A stretch of 6,180 nt of DNA from contig JAISTF010000094.1 of NCBI GenBank assembly GCA_031272745.1, positions 1 through 6,180 of the forward strand, written 5' to 3'. The translations under genes and the position numbers were made by a program. The notes beneath the pieces are model-generated. The model was not told the DNA's origin and searched no databases. It saw nothing but the letters and a program-made list of their open reading frames with translations. This DNA comes from Eubacteriales Family XIII. Incertae Sedis bacterium. Lineage in GTDB: Bacteria > Bacillota > Clostridia > Peptostreptococcales > Anaerovoracaceae. Shown one piece after another: positions 4,680 to 6,180 of the stretch (positions are counted from its first letter, which is position 1; the number at the start of each line of letters is the position of its first letter).

Positions 4680-6180
4680 ACAGCCCCGCGTTTTTTTCGA
4701 ATAACCTTGCCGGGTCTATGGCCTGGTCGCCGATGCGCATCTCATAATGCAAGTGGGGGCCTGTGGAATAACCGGTCGATCCCACGAGCCCGATCTGGTC
4801 GCCGAGCGCGACCATCTCGCCTTCGGTCGCGTCGACGCGGCTCATATGGAAGTAGTAGGATTTGAGGCCGCCGCCGTGTTCGATGACGACGGTGCCGCCC
4901 GTGCGGAGCAGCATCTCGGCGAGCACGACGCGGCCGGCGTTGCCGGCGTGGACGGGCACGCCCTCCGCGACCGCGAAGTCCATGCCGTAGTGGCTGCGCA
5001 CGGTCGAAGCGTCGCCGTTCGTGATGCGGATCTCGCCGAAGTTCGTGCTGATCCAGCCGCCCTCGACGGGCCGTTGGAAAAGGCCCTGCCAGTATTGCGT
5101 CTCGTCGTACTGCTGCATGAGCGGCGGGATTTTCTTTGCGTACTCGACGCCCGACTCGGGGGAGAGCGATGCCGCGACGGACGGGGTGCTCGTGTCGATG
5201 ATGAGGTTTTGGTGGTCGAAGCTGTACTCGCTCACGGTCACGTCGACGGACGCGGGCACCGCGCCGAGGATCGCCTCGTCGTCCGTGCCTTCGATGGCGA
5301 CGCTGACCGCGTAGGTGCCGGGGGAGACGTGGTTGCCGACGGGCACGGCGCAGGTCCAGGTGCGCGTGCCGGGCGCGGCCTCGGGGTCCTCTTCCAGCGT
5401 CCAGACGGAGAAGCCGAGCTTCGTCTCGGAGACGGGCGTCAGGCCGTCGGACAGGTTTTCGAGGCGCATCGCGAAGATGTCGCCCTGCTGCAAATCCGTG
5501 CGGCCGGCCGTGAAGGCCATCGGCGGGTAGACGAGCGAGAAGTCGCAGGCATAGACGGTGGTGCCGGTGACGCCGCCCTGACTCCACTCGGTCTCCAACG
5601 TCAGGCGGTAGTCTCCCGCTTCCGCAAGCGCGAGCAACCCTTCGGCTGTCACGTCTTCGACGCTGCGTTTTTCAAAAACGACCCCGTCCTTTTTTTTGAG
5701 CGTCAGCCGCGTGGCCACCTCTACGCCGGCCGGCGCTTCGGGGCCCGCATCCACCGCTACCGTATACGGCGTTTCTCCGAGCTCGCCGAGGTCGGTTGGT
5801 TCGGGCGGCAGCGCGTTGGAAATGATGCTCGTGACGGCTGGAAAGAGGATGCGGTACAAAAGGCCCGCGAAGGAGCCCTCGCCCTCGGCGCAGTCCGAAG
5901 AGACGATTTGCCATGACCAGCCGTCTTCATCTTCTTCGTCCTCGTCGTACGAACCCCAAAAAACATAGGAAGCCTCTTTGTAGAGCCGGCCGCCGAAGAC
6001 GGGCACACGGACGTCGGCCGACTGCGGCAGGACGTTCTGCCCCGCGACTTCCACGGGCGCGGCGGAAAGGATCGCGGTCGACGGGTCGTACGCGTCGTAC
6101 TCGCCAGCGAGGTACTGGCGGACGAGGAAGAAGCCCGCGACAAGGAGCGCGACGACGATGACGACAACGAGTGCTACGGG
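4663..6180 (-). CDS. Membrane-anchored M23 metallopeptidase, 5' end beyond the window
   Basis: Predicted zinc peptidase cutting peptidoglycan cross-links outside the membrane. The frame is open to the right edge, so the start is missing; 505 residues are visible, numbered here from the edge. Residues of about 2-20 (VALVVVIVVALLVAGFFLV) are a membrane helix, so an internal GTG at 6054 is not the real start. An acidic run DEDEEDED follows at 79-86, then a long beta-rich linker, probably Ig-like, to about 340. The peptidase domain covers about 365-505: His397 and Asp401 (HYGMD) and His478 (HLHYE) fit the zinc ligands, with His445 (YYFHM) and His476 as catalytic histidines. Spacings closely match LytM-type enzymes, so it should be active rather than a degenerate activator such as EnvC. 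Its substrate and neighbours lie outside the window. Confidence 0.92.
   Translation of the reverse strand, partial: PVALVVVIVVALLVAGFFLVRQYLAGEYDAYDPSTAILSAAPVEVAGQNVLPQSADVRVPVFGGRLYKEASYVFWGSYDEDEEDEDGWSWQIVSSDCAEGEGSFAGLLYRILFPAVTSIISNALPPEPTDLGELGETPYTVAVDAGPEAPAGVEVATRLTLKKKDGVVFEKRSVEDVTAEGLLALAEAGDYRLTLETEWSQGGVTGTTVYACDFSLVYPPMAFTAGRTDLQQGDIFAMRLENLSDGLTPVSETKLGFSVWTLEEDPEAAPGTRTWTCAVPVGNHVSPGTYAVSVAIEGTDDEAILGAVPASVDVTVSEYSFDHQNLIIDTSTPSVAASLSPESGVEYAKKIPPLMQQYDETQYWQGLFQRPVEGGWISTNFGEIRITNGDASTVRSHYGMDFAVAEGVPVHAGNAGRVVLAEMLLRTGGTVVIEHGGGLKSYYFHMSRVDATEGEMVALGDQIGLVGSTGYSTGPHLHYEMRIGDQAIDPARLFEKNAGLFSAEP
4672..4697 (+). terminator. Possible weak terminator after the small gene
   Basis: CGCG at 4672-4675 can pair with CGCG at 4687-4690, directly followed by seven T at 4691-4697. 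The stem is only 4 bp with an 11-nt loop, so termination would be weak. The T-run also encodes Lys/Phe codons of the M23 gene on the other strand and may be just coding sequence. Confidence 0.25.

Noticed and set aside
4747..5916. A 389-codon plus-strand frame opposite the M23 peptidase.
   Set aside because: It is a shadow of the peptidase gene, which has intact zinc-site motifs, and it has no conserved domain of its own.

Overview
The window looks like chromosome of a G+C-rich anaerobic Bacillota (Clostridia-like) bacterium. This is an inference. The clues are strong Shine-Dalgarno sites, sigma-A type -10 boxes, a stand-alone aspartate kinase of about 440 residues with two C-terminal ACT repeats, and a membrane-anchored M23 peptidase of a kind common in Clostridia. 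The genes have a strong G/C third-position bias. Two stretches are clearly more A+T-rich: the left end (about 1-330) and the divergent promoter region near 4262-4412.

Layout. Positions 1-581 hold no gene I can support. They carry an iteron-like array (a 22-bp tandem repeat plus an inverted copy of its core), a possible promoter embedded in that array, and several palindromes. A papain-like (C39-type) cysteine peptidase-like protein of unknown role follows at 582-1349. Its perfect TATAAT box lies so close to the ATG that the mRNA is probably leaderless, and its reading frame contains a short palindromic element inside a low-complexity insertion. Next comes a tight two-gene unit: metK (S-adenosylmethionine synthetase, 1406-2593), then an aspartate kinase (2598-3920) that starts at a TTG only 4 nt after the metK stop. 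The two enzymes sit at opposite ends of methionine metabolism: aspartate kinase opens the aspartate pathway and MetK turns methionine into SAM.

The aspartate kinase gene converges on a small XRE-type DNA-binding protein (3935-4261, minus strand). A hairpin between them contains both stop codons and may serve as a two-way terminator. The XRE gene diverges from a small gene of unknown function (4413-4679, plus strand). The shared spacer holds two inverted repeats, one lying over the plus-strand promoter, as expected for an autoregulated XRE switch. The small gene overlaps by 17 bp, tail to tail, with a membrane-anchored M23 metallopeptidase on the minus strand (4663 to beyond the right edge), which has all five expected zinc and catalytic residues and would act on the cell wall.

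Most of the window is housekeeping metabolism and cell-wall enzymes. The parts most worth a second look are the repeat-promoter array on the left, the C39-like gene with its leaderless start and inserted palindrome, and the XRE/small-gene pair with its operators.
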